Positions 63,911 to 64,000 of a DNA stretch of 64,000 nt are shown here, one piece after another. Made by a program: the position numbers and the translations under genes. The notes beneath the pieces are model-generated. The model was not told where the DNA came from and did not search any database. It saw only the letters and a program-made list of their open reading frames with translations. Numbering within the stretch: position 1 is the first letter of the stretch; each line of letters starts with the position of its first letter. Source of the stretch: Toxorhynchites rutilus septentrionalis (lineage: Eukaryota; Arthropoda; Insecta; Diptera; Culicidae); the NCBI RefSeq assembly GCF_029784135.1, contig NC_073744.1:71660593-71724592 (forward strand). Direction: 5' to 3'.

Positions 63911-64000
63911 TTGGAAACAACCTGATACTTTGAGTGGAATAAAATTGATTCAATTGTTTGTGTTCAAGTAAGGAAATTTATTTGTGTTTCAATACCTTCC
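63911..64000 (+). other. Start of sequence after the array
   Basis: AT-rich, no feature. If the LTR-element reading is right, Gag would begin beyond the window end. Confidence 0.4.

Overview
The window is 64 kb of AT-rich insect DNA. A dipteran, most likely a mosquito, is suggested by the mix of R1-clade and I-clade non-LTR retrotransposons, Ty3/gypsy elements, Helitrons and hAT elements, by very short (about 60 bp) introns, and by diverged host genes of insect type. The species cannot be named from the sequence. One 500-base run of N (23202-23701) is an assembly gap. Almost everything is nested transposable elements. I found two probably functional host genes: BCAS2/SPF27, a splicing factor, at 35006-35725 on the minus strand, and an unrecognised three-exon gene for a RING-like Cys/His protein at 53510-54956 on the plus strand. 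An intron-containing but broken copy of IWS1 lies at 29252-30015 on the minus strand.

The dominant and most unusual component is a group of related non-coding transposons. All carry the near-palindrome GACGTAGNNCTACGTC at one end and a related GACGTAGGACTA motif about 30 bp inside the other, and all sit in T/A runs with TTTT/AAAA on both sides. Family I (49-827, 2453-7201, 3294-5623, 32350-34111, 48784-51257, 55905-58865) carries pieces of replication-type histone genes: two H2A pseudogenes, a divergent H2B/H2A promoter with a TATA box, in one copy an H2B N-terminal remnant, and several histone-mRNA 3' stem-loops. Family III (1-48, 30275-32343, 45558-46636) carries a CCAAT/TATA promoter followed by weak histone H3 similarity. 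Families I' and II carry about 94-bp internal repeats. The elements have jumped into one another and into other retroelements, so several empty target sites can be reconstructed.

Layout: 1-7201, families I/II/III and a tandem repeat. 7217 to about 14350, an R1-clade retrotransposon on the minus strand, broken by a solo LTR and a family I' element. 14881-17215, a decayed Helitron abutting a second Helitron 5' end. 17216-22689, an I-clade retrotransposon on the plus strand broken by family I', family II and a presumed LTR. 23202, gap. 25752-27556, a hAT element with a perfect 8-bp target duplication. 28390-30015, repeat and IWS1 pseudogene. 30275-34918, families III and I. 34970-36362, BCAS2 and an upstream MITE. 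36439-39197, a candidate inverted-repeat element with possible exons. 40558-53106, a candidate hAT pair enclosing a second terminal-repeat pair, a gypsy relic, a younger gypsy element whose reverse transcriptase holds a spliceosome-type intron, and family III and I copies. 53510-54956, host gene. 55118-58954, family II interrupted by family I. 59012-60958, an inverted-repeat element with a TCT duplication. 62700-64000, the start of a further LTR element with a tRNA-Ser-type primer site followed by a hairpin-rich minisatellite.

None of the retroelement coding regions is intact. The mosaic, with elements in both orientations and many layers, resembles pericentromeric DNA or a piRNA cluster, but that is inference.
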